The notes under the pieces: generated by a model
What the model saw: only the letters and a program-made list of their open reading frames with translations
What the model was told of the DNA's origin: nothing
Databases searched by the model: none
In this document: in pieces, positions 1 to 7,764 of the stretch
How the letters are laid out: each line of letters starts with the position of its first letter
Position numbering within the stretch: position 1 is the first letter of the stretch
Program-made: the position numbers and the translations under genes
Assembly (NCBI RefSeq): GCF_040931995.1
Contig: NZ_CP162412.1
Location: 1,550,001 to 1,614,000, forward strand
Direction of reading: 5' to 3'
From: Pelagovum sp. HNIBRBA483
GTDB lineage: Bacteria > Pseudomonadota > Alphaproteobacteria > Rhodobacterales > Rhodobacteraceae
DNA: 64,000 bases

Positions 1-88
1 TATTGCGCGCTAGAGTGCTCGCGCCTGCTCGGCGGGCCATTTTGGCAGCCGTTCCTGATGTGAACCACAGCATTCATGCAGATGAAAA
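1..88. other. Chromosomal flank left of the element
   Basis: This short stretch lies outside the left attachment core. No gene can be supported in it; the open frame crossing it has no family features. Before integration it would have lain directly downstream of the tRNA-Ser gene now found at 14662-14751. It could instead be the edge of another element in tandem, which the window does not show. Confidence 0.5.
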
Positions 89-103
89 GTGGCGGAGAGA
101 CAG
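89..103. repeat. Left attachment core (att repeat)
   Basis: The sequence GTGGCGGAGAGACAG here is identical to 14661-14675, the end of tRNA-Ser. It marks the tRNA-distal junction of the element. The bases on both sides differ from those around the right copy, so the shared core is exactly 15 bp. Confidence 0.88.
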
Positions 104-223
104 TCCGCCATTAATTCTTCTGGAGGAGTCTCAAGTGATCGATAGCACGGCTATTTTTACCATGATAAATGGTTTTTCGGCTCCAATTTCTTCTTGTAAT
201 GTGCTATACGTTCCATAAATGTT

Positions 224-259
224 TGGGGGGCCAAATGGGGGGCCATATGGGGCTAAGTG
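224..259. repeat. Three 12-bp-spaced repeats, candidate integrase arm sites
   Basis: The units start at 224, 236 and 248: TGGGGGGCCAAA, TGGGGGGCCATA and TGGGGCTAAGTG. The spacing is exactly 12 bp. Two similar units with the same 12-bp spacing occur near the other end (14589 and 14601). Tyrosine integrases of this type bind short repeated arm sites next to the core, so this is the likely role. The repeats cover the probable integrase start codons at 235 and 247, which suggests that integrase binding may repress its own gene. Confidence 0.6.
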
Positions 260-1413
260 CGAAATTCGTAGAGAGCGTAAGCGAAGCCGGCAAATACTAT
301 GACCTTCATGGTTTATTTCTCCATGTGCGACCCAGCGGAGCAAAGAAATGGCTTCAGCGTTACACATTCAAGGGACGCAGAAGAGAGATTGGGTTAGGTA
401 GTGCAAAGATTGTTTCGGTTTCCAGCGCTCGTAAGAAAGCTCTCCAGAACTTATTGCTGATCCATGACGGCATTGACCCAATTGAGGCTAAGAAACAGGA
501 CGCTGCAATCCCAATATTCGAGGTCGTCGCTCGCAAAGTCCATGAGGAAAATCGCCCCACTTGGCGGAACGCAAAACATGCTGCGCAGTTCATTAAGACA
601 CTTGAGGTATATGCGTTTCCAATAATCGGAAGTAAGCCAGTGAACGAGGTAAATTCTAGCCACATTCTTCAAATACTCTCGCCTATATGGGTGACAAAGG
701 CGGAAACAGCCAAGCGCGTCAGGCAAAGACTCTCAACCGTTTTCAAGTATTGCGTTGCGCAACAATGGCGCCCCGATGATCCCGCTAATATGGCTATAAT
801 TAAGGCGCTACCGAATGCGAAGAAAAAGGTGCAGCATAGAAAAAGCCTGAGCTACGATGACGTCTCCGCATTCATACAGAAAGTCAGAAAATCTTCGGCA
901 GCGATCAGCACTAAACTGGCAATAGAGTTCCTAATCCTAACAGCAACGCGCTCAGGTGAGGTCAGAAACGCCCGGTGGTCCGAGATAGAAGGTTCTTTAT
1001 GGACTATTCCATCAGAGCGTATGAAGGCCGGCATTGCACACCGTGTACCTTTGTCTTCCAGGTGTATGAAGATATTGGATGAAGCGAAACGGATAAACCA
1101 AGGTTCGGATTTTGTCTTCGAAGGCACGAAGCAGAATAGGCCGCTTTCCGAGAATACTTTCAACAAGCTGATGAAAGAGCTGGGGGTCGAGGTCCACGCT
1201 CATGGCTTCAGGACATCCTTCCGGACCTGGACGCAGGAGAAAACAAACTACCCCCGCGAGATTGCAGAAACAGCACTAGCCCATTCGATCAAGGATAAGG
1301 CTGAGGCGGCATATGCACGGTCTGATCTACTTGCGAAGAGGGCGGAAATGATGGAGGCGTGGGCACGATTCATCAGGTCAGAAGAGGCTGACGTAATTAA
1401 TTTTCGAGCTTGA
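235..1413 (+). CDS. int: P4-type tyrosine integrase
   Basis: Site-specific recombinase that integrates and excises the element at tRNA-Ser. The N-terminal part has the arm-binding fold typical of P4-like integrases (GKYYDLHGLFLHV at about residues 19-31). The C-terminal catalytic part shows the expected residues, numbered from the ATG at 235: Arg239 in TATRSGEVR, a likely Lys264, His323 and Arg326 in HGFR, His350 in ALAHS and Tyr360 as nucleophile. The length of 392 aa suits the family. The frame is open from 169, but the ATG codons at 235 and 247 place the N-terminus where the family begins. Both lie inside the 12-bp repeats, so the exact start is unsure. The gene lies directly beside the left core, as expected. 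Confidence 0.93.
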   Translation: MGGHMGLSAKFVESVSEAGKYYDLHGLFLHVRPSGAKKWLQRYTFKGRRREIGLGSAKIVSVSSARKKALQNLLLIHDGIDPIEAKKQDAAIPIFEVVARKVHEENRPTWRNAKHAAQFIKTLEVYAFPIIGSKPVNEVNSSHILQILSPIWVTKAETAKRVRQRLSTVFKYCVAQQWRPDDPANMAIIKALPNAKKKVQHRKSLSYDDVSAFIQKVRKSSAAISTKLAIEFLILTATRSGEVRNARWSEIEGSLWTIPSERMKAGIAHRVPLSSRCMKILDEAKRINQGSDFVFEGTKQNRPLSENTFNKLMKELGVEVHAHGFRTSFRTWTQEKTNYPREIAETALAHSIKDKAEAAYARSDLLAKRAEMMEAWARFIRSEEADVINFRA

Positions 1414-1423
1414 GGTGCAAGTT

Positions 1424-1969
1424 ATGAATGACAATTTCAATCTAGCCATAAAGTTTGCGAAACAGGAGCTGCAGGGTTTCTATGACCGAGGTAATAGTTT
1501 CAGCGCGCTCAATCAAAAAGGCCGATCGGAAATACTGGGGGTGTTCTCGGATGATTTTGATTGGCAAGCCAACCTGAGAAACTCAGCTGAAGACTTTCAT
1601 TCATTCGATAGCGTCAAGCGATATTGCGCTCATTTGATTAGGGCTGAGAAAAAGATACCGGACGAACTCAAGCTTTGGATTGCAGATGTGCTAGAAGGAA
1701 TTCGGCCAACGCCTAGTCGTTCGCGAGGCCCGATGGAAACCGGCCTGGAAAACAACATGTTGATCCCTCGCTTGGTTGAAAAGGTTGCTGTACATTTTGG
1801 CCTGATGCGCACACGCAATGATGAATCTCCGCCGCTTAGCGCCTGTGACGCAGTACATCAAGCCATCGTTCAGACCTCCAAGGCGACGGACATCAAGTCC
1901 AGGCAGTATCGCACTATCAAACAGGCTTATTTGGCTGCAAAGCGTCGTGGCGCGTTCATGGACACTTAA
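1424..1969 (+). CDS. Hypothetical protein of the element
   Basis: A protein of 181 aa that I do not recognise. It begins ten bases after the integrase stop. The ATG at 1424 is preferred over the GTG at 1415 because an AGG motif lies eight bases upstream of it. No membrane segment, signal peptide or catalytic motif is visible; the protein is hydrophilic and probably cytoplasmic. Its position between integrase and AlpA-like genes suggests an accessory function of the element, but nothing in the sequence says which. Confidence 0.6.
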   Translation: MNDNFNLAIKFAKQELQGFYDRGNSFSALNQKGRSEILGVFSDDFDWQANLRNSAEDFHSFDSVKRYCAHLIRAEKKIPDELKLWIADVLEGIRPTPSRSRGPMETGLENNMLIPRLVEKVAVHFGLMRTRNDESPPLSACDAVHQAIVQTSKATDIKSRQYRTIKQAYLAAKRRGAFMDT

Positions 1970-2047
1970 ATCGCTATTTACTTGTCCATGAAGTTATAGG
2001 GCAGCTGGGAAATACTTGTTTCATCTTGATACTCAAAGGAGGCTAAG

Positions 2048-2233
2048 ATGATCAAGAAGATTTACCGACTTCCCGATGTGATTGAGATGACTGGGTTATC
2101 GCGCTCAAGTATCTACCTTCATATGTCCCAAGGCAACTTTCCAAAGCCAGTCAAAATTGGAAGGCGAGCCGTCGGCTGGACTGAAGATAGCATCATTGCG
2201 TGGCAATCGAAAATGATGGAGGGCGTCCAATGA
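2048..2233 (+). CDS. AlpA-family DNA-binding regulator, copy 1
   Basis: A 61-aa protein with the AlpA/MerR-like winged helix used by phage and island regulators and excisionases. The pattern RLPDVIEMTGLSRSSIYLHM (helix-turn-helix), then FPKPVKIGRRAVGW and a closing IIAWQ helix is characteristic. A strong ribosome site (AAAGGAGG) sits six bases before the ATG, so it is probably well translated. Likely roles are control of integrase and replication genes or direct action in excision. The stop overlaps the start of the second AlpA-like gene (ATGA). Confidence 0.85.
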   Translation: MIKKIYRLPDVIEMTGLSRSSIYLHMSQGNFPKPVKIGRRAVGWTEDSIIAWQSKMMEGVQ

Positions 2234-2415
2234 AGCTACTGAAGGCAAAAGAAGTCGCCGAACGAACTTCAATGTCAGTCCCTCACATACGCCACATGTC
2301 TCGCGAAGGTAGATTTCCGAAGCCCATCCAAATCAGCGCTAACCGGTTTGCATGGAGCGAGCAGGACGTAGAGGACTGGATCGATGCCTGCATAGAGCGG
2401 CATAAGCACCCTTAA
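2230..2415 (+). CDS. AlpA-family DNA-binding regulator, copy 2
   Basis: A 61-aa second member of the same family: AKEVAERTSMSVPHIRHM, FPKPIQISANRFAW and a VEDWI closing helix. It overlaps the previous gene by four bases (ATGA), so the two are translationally coupled. Two different AlpA-like proteins in tandem could work as a pair, one as regulator and one as excision factor; this is inference. The frame extends upstream to 2200, but the coupled start at 2230 fits the family N-terminus. Confidence 0.82.
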   Translation: MKLLKAKEVAERTSMSVPHIRHMSREGRFPKPIQISANRFAWSEQDVEDWIDACIERHKHP

Positions 2416-2515
2416 CCCCAGAAAAAGAAAAGGCGCACAAGGATGCGCGCGGATCAGGGAGCCTAGCTACTTCCGAAGATCGGATGGTTGCGCGCAAAAC
2501 AATGAGGAGTTGCAT

Positions 2516-3370
2516 ATGCAGCGTCCAGATTTCTTGTCACCCAAAGCGGTGGCCTATCGTGGCGGCTGGTTGGATATCTGTCCAGCGCATGACGATACGA
2601 ACCCCTCCCTCTCAATTACGCTTGGAGATAATAGACAGTGGATTTTCCACTGCTTCTCCGGCTGTAATTATCAAGACATAAAAAGTGCGTATAAGGGCGA
2701 CGGCGCTGTGGTATCTGGCCCCACTGCCTCGGGCTTACGTAAGCATAGTGTCACAAAAATTGCGGGCAACAGTGGAAAACTTGAGGTGGTTCAACGACTA
2801 TTGCGGGAAAGCAAACCTGTTCCTGGAACGCTTGGTGAAGTATACCTCAAATCCAGAGGCATTACGTTCATCTCCGACACGATCCGCTTTCATCCTAAGT
2901 TGTGGTACACCGGCGAACACAGCCCTTATGCAGGGCTTCTAATCCCCATTCCGTCGCTTGGGCAGCCAATAGCACTTCATCGGACATATCTGAATTCCGA
3001 TGGCAGGGTGAAGGATAGACGTAGGCTCGGCTCACCAAATAAGCATGGAGCTTACCTGTTAAACAAATCAGGGCCGCTAGTGGTCGGCGAAGGGCTAGAA
3101 AGCACAATGTCTTGGTGGCATTTGAATGGGACACTCTCGTGTACTTTGGTTACCGCTCTAGACGCCGCTACTCTCGGCAAGCTTGATTTGCCCGACATAC
3201 CCAACCGGCGCCTCATTATCGCCCCCGACAATGACGATGTTGGAATGCGCAGTGCGTATGAGCTGCGCCGCCGCGCAATTAGCCGTGGATGGGAAGTCGA
3301 GGTGGATGCACCGCCGCCAAATAGAGATTGGAACGACATTCTGATGGAGCGTTCTAATGAGTGGTGGTGA
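2516..3370 (+). CDS. CHC2 zinc-finger / Toprim primase-like protein
   Basis: A 284-aa protein that probably makes RNA primers for replication of the element. The N-terminus has a CHC2-type zinc finger (Cys22, His25, Cys46, Cys50). The C-terminal half has a Toprim-type domain with VVGEGLEST supplying the catalytic Glu and APDNDDVG supplying the acidic pair. The ATG at 2516 has a GAGGAG ribosome site six bases upstream and is preferred to the TTG at 2510. It overlaps the following ATPase gene by 14 bases. Primase plus RecA-like ATPase is the standard two-gene replication module of many alphaproteobacterial islands and prophages. Confidence 0.85.
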   Translation: MQRPDFLSPKAVAYRGGWLDICPAHDDTNPSLSITLGDNRQWIFHCFSGCNYQDIKSAYKGDGAVVSGPTASGLRKHSVTKIAGNSGKLEVVQRLLRESKPVPGTLGEVYLKSRGITFISDTIRFHPKLWYTGEHSPYAGLLIPIPSLGQPIALHRTYLNSDGRVKDRRRLGSPNKHGAYLLNKSGPLVVGEGLESTMSWWHLNGTLSCTLVTALDAATLGKLDLPDIPNRRLIIAPDNDDVGMRSAYELRRRAISRGWEVEVDAPPPNRDWNDILMERSNEWW

Positions 3371-4448
3371 TTTACAAGCGCGCATACAAGAAATACGTGT
3401 TTCGATGCATTCGTGCAGTGCACTGCCAAGTCTTGAAGGGCAGTCGTATTTGATCAAAGGCTGGTTTAATCAAGGTACCATCTCGGTGGTCTATGGTGAT
3501 AGCAATACAGGAAAGTCTTTCTTTGCGTTGGATTTGGCCACTCACGTAGCTGCTGGCCAGACTTGGTTCGAATGCCGGACTACGCAGACGCCTGCCCTAT
3601 ATATTGCCATGGAGGGTGGGCGTGGTTTTGCATCTCGTCTATGGGCCTTTCAGATTGAACGTGCAGCGCTGTTTGCAGTTGCTAAAGAGCACTTCACGTA
3701 TTTGCCGCTACAACTCGACCTTCATGCAGGCGATGATGTCGAGGCTTTGTGCGCAGCCTTAGGAGATCAAACTTTTGGACTTGTGGTCATCGACACACTT
3801 GCCATGGCTATGGGGGATGGCTCGGAAAACGAAGGTCGTGACATGGCAGCGCTCCTAAGGGGCGTCACCAAGCTGCGCGATCATCTGCAATGTCATATCA
3901 TGCTGGTCCATCACTCAGGCAAGGACAAGACGCGTGGTGCACGCGGCCATACCAGTTTGCGCGCCGCGATAGACACTGAGATCGAGGTCACAGTTGCGGG
4001 CTCAGTCTGCGTTGCCAAGGCTACGAAGCAACGCGATCTGATTAAGGGCGAAGAAGTTGGGTTCTGTCTACGTCCGGTTACGGTGGGTATTGATATTGAC
4101 GGCGACCCGATCACAAGCTGCGTTCTCGAACCTGCTGATTTGGTCAGCGCAAAAAGAAAGAAAATGCTGAAAGGAAACACAGAGGTGGCGCACCAAGCAC
4201 TGCAGGATGCGTTGGAGGCAGTAGGGCGTCGAATAGAGAACAACCCAGGATTTCCTTCTTCGTGCTACATTGTCAGTCTGGACGAGTGGAGGCAACAATA
4301 TAGCCGTAAAAGAGCTGATCAAGACATCCAGCCAGAGTCGCTAACCAAAGACTTCAACCGGCAGGCCGACAAACTTCAAGCGCTAGATTACGTGCGGATA
4401 CAGGACGGCGAAGTATGGCTTGTTGCCTCAGGCAGACAAGACAAATGA
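3357..4448 (+). CDS. RepA-like AAA ATPase / replicative helicase
   Basis: A 363-aa RecA-fold ATPase of the RepA/AAA_25 type. Walker A is GDSNTGKS (residues 47-54), Walker B is LVVIDT with Asp146, and a following IMLVHHSGKD segment matches the sensor/H4 region of hexameric RepA helicases. The C-terminal 100 residues are probably a small DNA-binding or partner-binding region. It starts within the end of the primase gene, so the two proteins are made together. The stop codon is followed directly by the TGTCCG repeat cluster, a plausible binding target. Confidence 0.85.
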   Translation: MSGGDLQARIQEIRVSMHSCSALPSLEGQSYLIKGWFNQGTISVVYGDSNTGKSFFALDLATHVAAGQTWFECRTTQTPALYIAMEGGRGFASRLWAFQIERAALFAVAKEHFTYLPLQLDLHAGDDVEALCAALGDQTFGLVVIDTLAMAMGDGSENEGRDMAALLRGVTKLRDHLQCHIMLVHHSGKDKTRGARGHTSLRAAIDTEIEVTVAGSVCVAKATKQRDLIKGEEVGFCLRPVTVGIDIDGDPITSCVLEPADLVSAKRKKMLKGNTEVAHQALQDALEAVGRRIENNPGFPSSCYIVSLDEWRQQYSRKRADQDIQPESLTKDFNRQADKLQALDYVRIQDGEVWLVASGRQDK

Positions 4449-4530
4449 CGGACATGTCCGACTTTTCCCGAACCCAATTCAAAACGGACAGACAGGACAT
4501 CCCCCTAAGGGGGTGTCCGCTTGTCCGTGT
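4449..4530. repeat. Cluster of TGTCCG palindromes and a large hairpin, candidate origin
   Basis: Directly after the helicase stop lies a perfect 12-bp palindrome, CGGACATGTCCG (4449-4460). Then comes a long inverted repeat: ACGGACA (4484-4490) pairs with TTGTCCGT (4521-4528), and inside it GGACATCCCC pairs with GGGGGTGTCC around a CTAA loop. The hexamer TGTCCG or its complement appears at least five times in about 80 bp. This is not a normal terminator, because no T-run follows. Position behind a primase/helicase pair suggests iterons or a replication origin; a transcription-attenuating hairpin is the alternative. Confidence 0.55.
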
Positions 4531-4819
4531 CTGGGCCGCTAGCGTAGCGTCATCCCAATCACATTTAAGTCTATTAGGCAGGTTTGGGTTATGCGCGCCC
4601 GTGCGAAGGCTACAGTGGTAGCCTTTCGTGCTGTTCGAATGATAAGCTGAGTTGCACGCAGAATAACCTAATTCACGTGTGCAGCGCATCGGGCCATCCT
4701 CCGATTGGGTTCGAATCGACTGGCAAGCTAGATTGATTGCCCTCTATAAATATTTAAAGGTTGGCAATCAGCCGGGTTAACCTCAAAGCCAGCCGCAAAA
4801 AGTTGTGAGGCAGGATGTA
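4531..4819. other. Intergenic region with hairpin and probable promoter of the defence operon
   Basis: No gene is supported between the repeat cluster and the methyltransferase. A hairpin of CGAAGGCTAC (4604-4613) with GTAGCCTTTCG (4618-4628) could end transcription from the replication module. Around 4734-4770 an inverted repeat, TGATTGCC and GGCAATCA, encloses an AT-rich stretch with a TATAAAT-like element. This resembles a promoter flanked by operator half-sites for the operon that follows. A short TTCGAATC motif near 4710 recalls a tRNA T-loop but lacks a matching stem. Confidence 0.45.
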
Positions 4820-7549
4820 ATGAACGCTGTAGAAATCGAAGAAGCGATATCGGCTCTCGCCGAGCAGCCGTTCGACGCTGAAGAGTTCCCCTTCGCTTTC
4901 CTCGAAGCATTCGGCAACAAGGCCACGACCATCAAGCGACTTCGCAGCGGTGCGTCGAACAAGTCCGATCTTGGCGGGGTGCTTCAGACCAATAATATCC
5001 ACCTGAAGGTCTGCGGCGAGGGTGAGGTGACTAATGCACTGGCGGAGCTCAGGGATAGCCCTGCAACCGCCAAGGCCAAAGCGAAATTCATCCTCGCGAC
5101 AGACGGCAAGACCCTCGAAGCTGAAGACCTAACCTCAGGTGAGACGATCGCCTGCGCCTATGCCGATTTTCCTGACCACTTCGGCTTCTTCCTGCCGCTG
5201 GCGGGGATCAGTACTGTCAAGCAAATCCGTGAAAGTGCCTTTGACATCAAGGCAACCGGACGGTTGAACAGGCTTTACGTCGAACTTCTAAAAGACAACC
5301 CAGAGTGGGGCACTGCTGCTCGTCGGCACGACATGAACCACTTCATGGCGCGGCTGATCTTCTGCTTCTTTGCGGAGGACACCGACATCTTCACAGAAGC
5401 CGACCAGTTCACGGCAACGATCGAGCGGATGAGCGCGAAGGACAGCTCCAACACCCATGAGGTGATTAGCGAGCTTTTCCGGGCCATGAACACCAAGACG
5501 GAAGATCGCGCTGCTGCTGGCATCCCCCGCTGGGCAAACGTCTTTCCCTACGTGAACGGTGGGCTTTTCTCTGGAAGCACCGATGTCCCGCGCTTCAGCA
5601 AGATTGCCCGGTCATATCTTCTCCACATCGGCAATCTCGACTGGACCAAGATCAACCCGGACATCTTTGGTTCGATGATCCAGGCGGTGGCGGACGACGA
5701 AGAACGGGGCGCACTGGGGATGCACTACACGTCCGTACCGAACATCTTGAAAGTGCTAAACCCGCTCTTCCTCGATGACTTACGCGAGAAGTTGGAAGAG
5801 GCCGGGGACAACCCACGCAAGCTTCTGAACCTGCGCAACCGGATGGCCAAAATCAGGGTCTTCGATCCTGCTTGTGGATCGGGCAACTTCCTTGTGATCG
5901 CCTACAAAGAAATGCGGGCGATCGAAGCGGAGATTAACAAGAGACGCGGCGAGGAAGATCGCCGATCAGAAATCCCGCTAACGAACTTCCGAGGTATCGA
6001 ACTCCGCGACTTCCCCGCCGAGATCGCGCGGTTGGCATTGATCATCGCAGAGTTTCAATGCGACGTGCTCTATCGCGGGCAGCGAGAGGCGCTGCGCGAC
6101 TTTCTGCCGCTGGATGCGATGAACTGGATTACCTGCGGCAATGCCCTTCGGATCGACTGGCTGAGCATCTGTCCGCCTACAGGTACAGGCGTTAAAATGC
6201 GTGGAGATGACTTGTTTAGCACTCCACTCGACCAAGCAGAGATTGATTTCGAAAATGAAGGTGGAGAAACCTACATCTGCGGAAACCCTCCATTCAAAGG
6301 CACACGCAAACAAAGCACCCAAGAAAAGGAAGACCTACAGCAGGTCTTCTCAAATCTCACTTCCAAATGGAAGAATGTCGACTATGTAGGTGCTTGGCTA
6401 ATGAAAGCGGCGATATACAATGATACATGTCGCGCCCCATTCGCGTTTGTGGCAACCAATAGCCTGTGCCAAGGTCAGCAAGTTCCAATCACTTGGGCCT
6501 TGTTATTGGAGCGTGGGTTCCGCATTAGATTTGCTCACACCTCGTTCAAATGGGCAAACTTGGCTTCAAACAAAGCAGGGGTGACAGTTGTGGTCACTGG
6601 GGTTGATCGTGATCAAAGTGGCCGAAGGTGGATCTATACAGACGGAAAGAGACGAGAAGTTCTCAACATAAACCCATACCTTACTGAACATGAAATAAGC
6701 GTCGTTCCAGCGCGAAAGCGACCGTTGTCTTCGGTAATCCCTATGGAATACGGTGTGTATTACTCGAAGTCGGCCGGTTTAATACTGGACGGTGGGGAAA
6801 AGGATGAGCTTTTCGATGCCGGCCTGCCATTAAAGTTTATTAAGAGGTTTCAAGGTTCGACTGAGTTCATAAACGGCAAAGAACGTTTTTGTCTTTGGAT
6901 TTCCGACAACGAGGTGGATGAGGCCACTTCTTTTGAGCCTGTGCGGTCTAGGATCGACAGTGTTCGCCGCGATCGCATTGAGACGGACGATGCCGCGGTA
7001 AATAAACTTGCTTCAAAACCACATCAGTTTCGTGAGAGGAAGGGTGATGAAGCTTCGAAGATATTTGTCCCAATCGTGTCGTCAGAGAACCGAGAGTATT
7101 TCCCGGCAGGACTGGCTGACCGTTCAGTTATCGCGACGAACAAAGCTTTTTTCATTCCGAAAGGACCTCTTTGGGCTTTTTCCATTATTACATCAAAGCT
7201 CCACTTGGCTTGGATTGATACGATCTGTGGGCGATTAAGGACGGACTATTCGTATTCTAATACGTTAGGCTGGAATACCTTTCCAATTCCAACGTTCACG
7301 GACAAGAACAAGGATGATCTCACTCGCTGCGCCGAGGATATTATTTTGGCACGTGAGGCTCATTTTCCCGCTACTATTGCTGATCTCTACGACCCTGAGA
7401 AGATGCCCGCAGATTTGCGAGCCGCCCATGAGCACAACGACGAAACCCTTGAACGGATCTACATTGGTCGTCGCTTCCGTAACGATACCGAACGCCTCGA
7501 AAAGCTCTTCGAGCTGTACACGAAAATGACCAAGAAGGTGCCCGCATAA
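4820..7549 (+). CDS. Adenine-specific DNA methyltransferase (class I, type IIG-like)
   Basis: A protein of 909 aa, probably an N6-adenine methyltransferase that marks a host DNA motif. SAM-binding motif I is DPACGSGNF (about 349-357), with GIELRDF as a motif II-type segment, and the catalytic motif IV is NPPF (489-492). The region after about residue 520 should hold target recognition. The N-terminal 300 residues are family-specific helical domains; I see no MmeI-like PD-(D/E)XK nuclease motif in them, so cutting is probably done by a partner. The ATG at 4820 has an AGGA motif upstream and is preferred to the GTG at 4805. It is the first gene of a four-gene operon. Bases from about 6200 to 7330 are visibly AT-richer than the ends, as if the recognition part had been exchanged. 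Confidence 0.85.
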   Translation: MNAVEIEEAISALAEQPFDAEEFPFAFLEAFGNKATTIKRLRSGASNKSDLGGVLQTNNIHLKVCGEGEVTNALAELRDSPATAKAKAKFILATDGKTLEAEDLTSGETIACAYADFPDHFGFFLPLAGISTVKQIRESAFDIKATGRLNRLYVELLKDNPEWGTAARRHDMNHFMARLIFCFFAEDTDIFTEADQFTATIERMSAKDSSNTHEVISELFRAMNTKTEDRAAAGIPRWANVFPYVNGGLFSGSTDVPRFSKIARSYLLHIGNLDWTKINPDIFGSMIQAVADDEERGALGMHYTSVPNILKVLNPLFLDDLREKLEEAGDNPRKLLNLRNRMAKIRVFDPACGSGNFLVIAYKEMRAIEAEINKRRGEEDRRSEIPLTNFRGIELRDFPAEIARLALIIAEFQCDVLYRGQREALRDFLPLDAMNWITCGNALRIDWLSICPPTGTGVKMRGDDLFSTPLDQAEIDFENEGGETYICGNPPFKGTRKQSTQEKEDLQQVFSNLTSKWKNVDYVGAWLMKAAIYNDTCRAPFAFVATNSLCQGQQVPITWALLLERGFRIRFAHTSFKWANLASNKAGVTVVVTGVDRDQSGRRWIYTDGKRREVLNINPYLTEHEISVVPARKRPLSSVIPMEYGVYYSKSAGLILDGGEKDELFDAGLPLKFIKRFQGSTEFINGKERFCLWISDNEVDEATSFEPVRSRIDSVRRDRIETDDAAVNKLASKPHQFRERKGDEASKIFVPIVSSENREYFPAGLADRSVIATNKAFFIPKGPLWAFSIITSKLHLAWIDTICGRLRTDYSYSNTLGWNTFPIPTFTDKNKDDLTRCAEDIILAREAHFPATIADLYDPEKMPADLRAAHEHNDETLERIYIGRRFRNDTERLEKLFELYTKMTKKVPA

Positions 7550-7764
7550 TGAGCTCGACTTACGAACCGGGCGGGGACGCCAAGGCCATTTCGAGGATAG
7601 CCAAGGCGCATTTTGGCGGAAGCTATAAGGCCATGTTTGAAGCCCAAGGCTGGGAGCTGGAGGACGGGCAGCACTACATGCATCAAGCTTCTTCTCGGAT
7701 CAAAGACACCTATGGTTCGATCGCTGCCTTCGAGGCTCATTTCGATAGCAAGGATGTTTCATGA
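7549..7764 (+). CDS. 71-aa protein inside the defence operon
   Basis: A small protein I do not recognise. It starts at a TAATG junction with the methyltransferase and ends at an ATGA junction with the helicase, so it is coupled to both and is very likely a real gene. It is hydrophilic, has no membrane segment and is probably a compact helical protein (AISRIAKAHFGGSYKAMFEA near the N-terminus). It could be an adaptor between methyltransferase and helicase, a controller, or a toxin-type effector. None of these can be decided from the sequence. Confidence 0.72.
   Translation: MSSTYEPGGDAKAISRIAKAHFGGSYKAMFEAQGWELEDGQHYMHQASSRIKDTYGSIAAFEAHFDSKDVS

Noticed and set aside
4700-4725. T-loop-like motif GGTTCGAATC, possible tRNA or old attachment site
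   Set aside because: The flanking bases do not pair as a T-stem and no acceptor or anticodon arm can be built.
4820-5900. MmeI-like nuclease domain at the N-terminus of the methyltransferase
   Set aside because: The D-x9-ExK pattern of that family could not be found; cutting is better assigned to the GIY-YIG protein.
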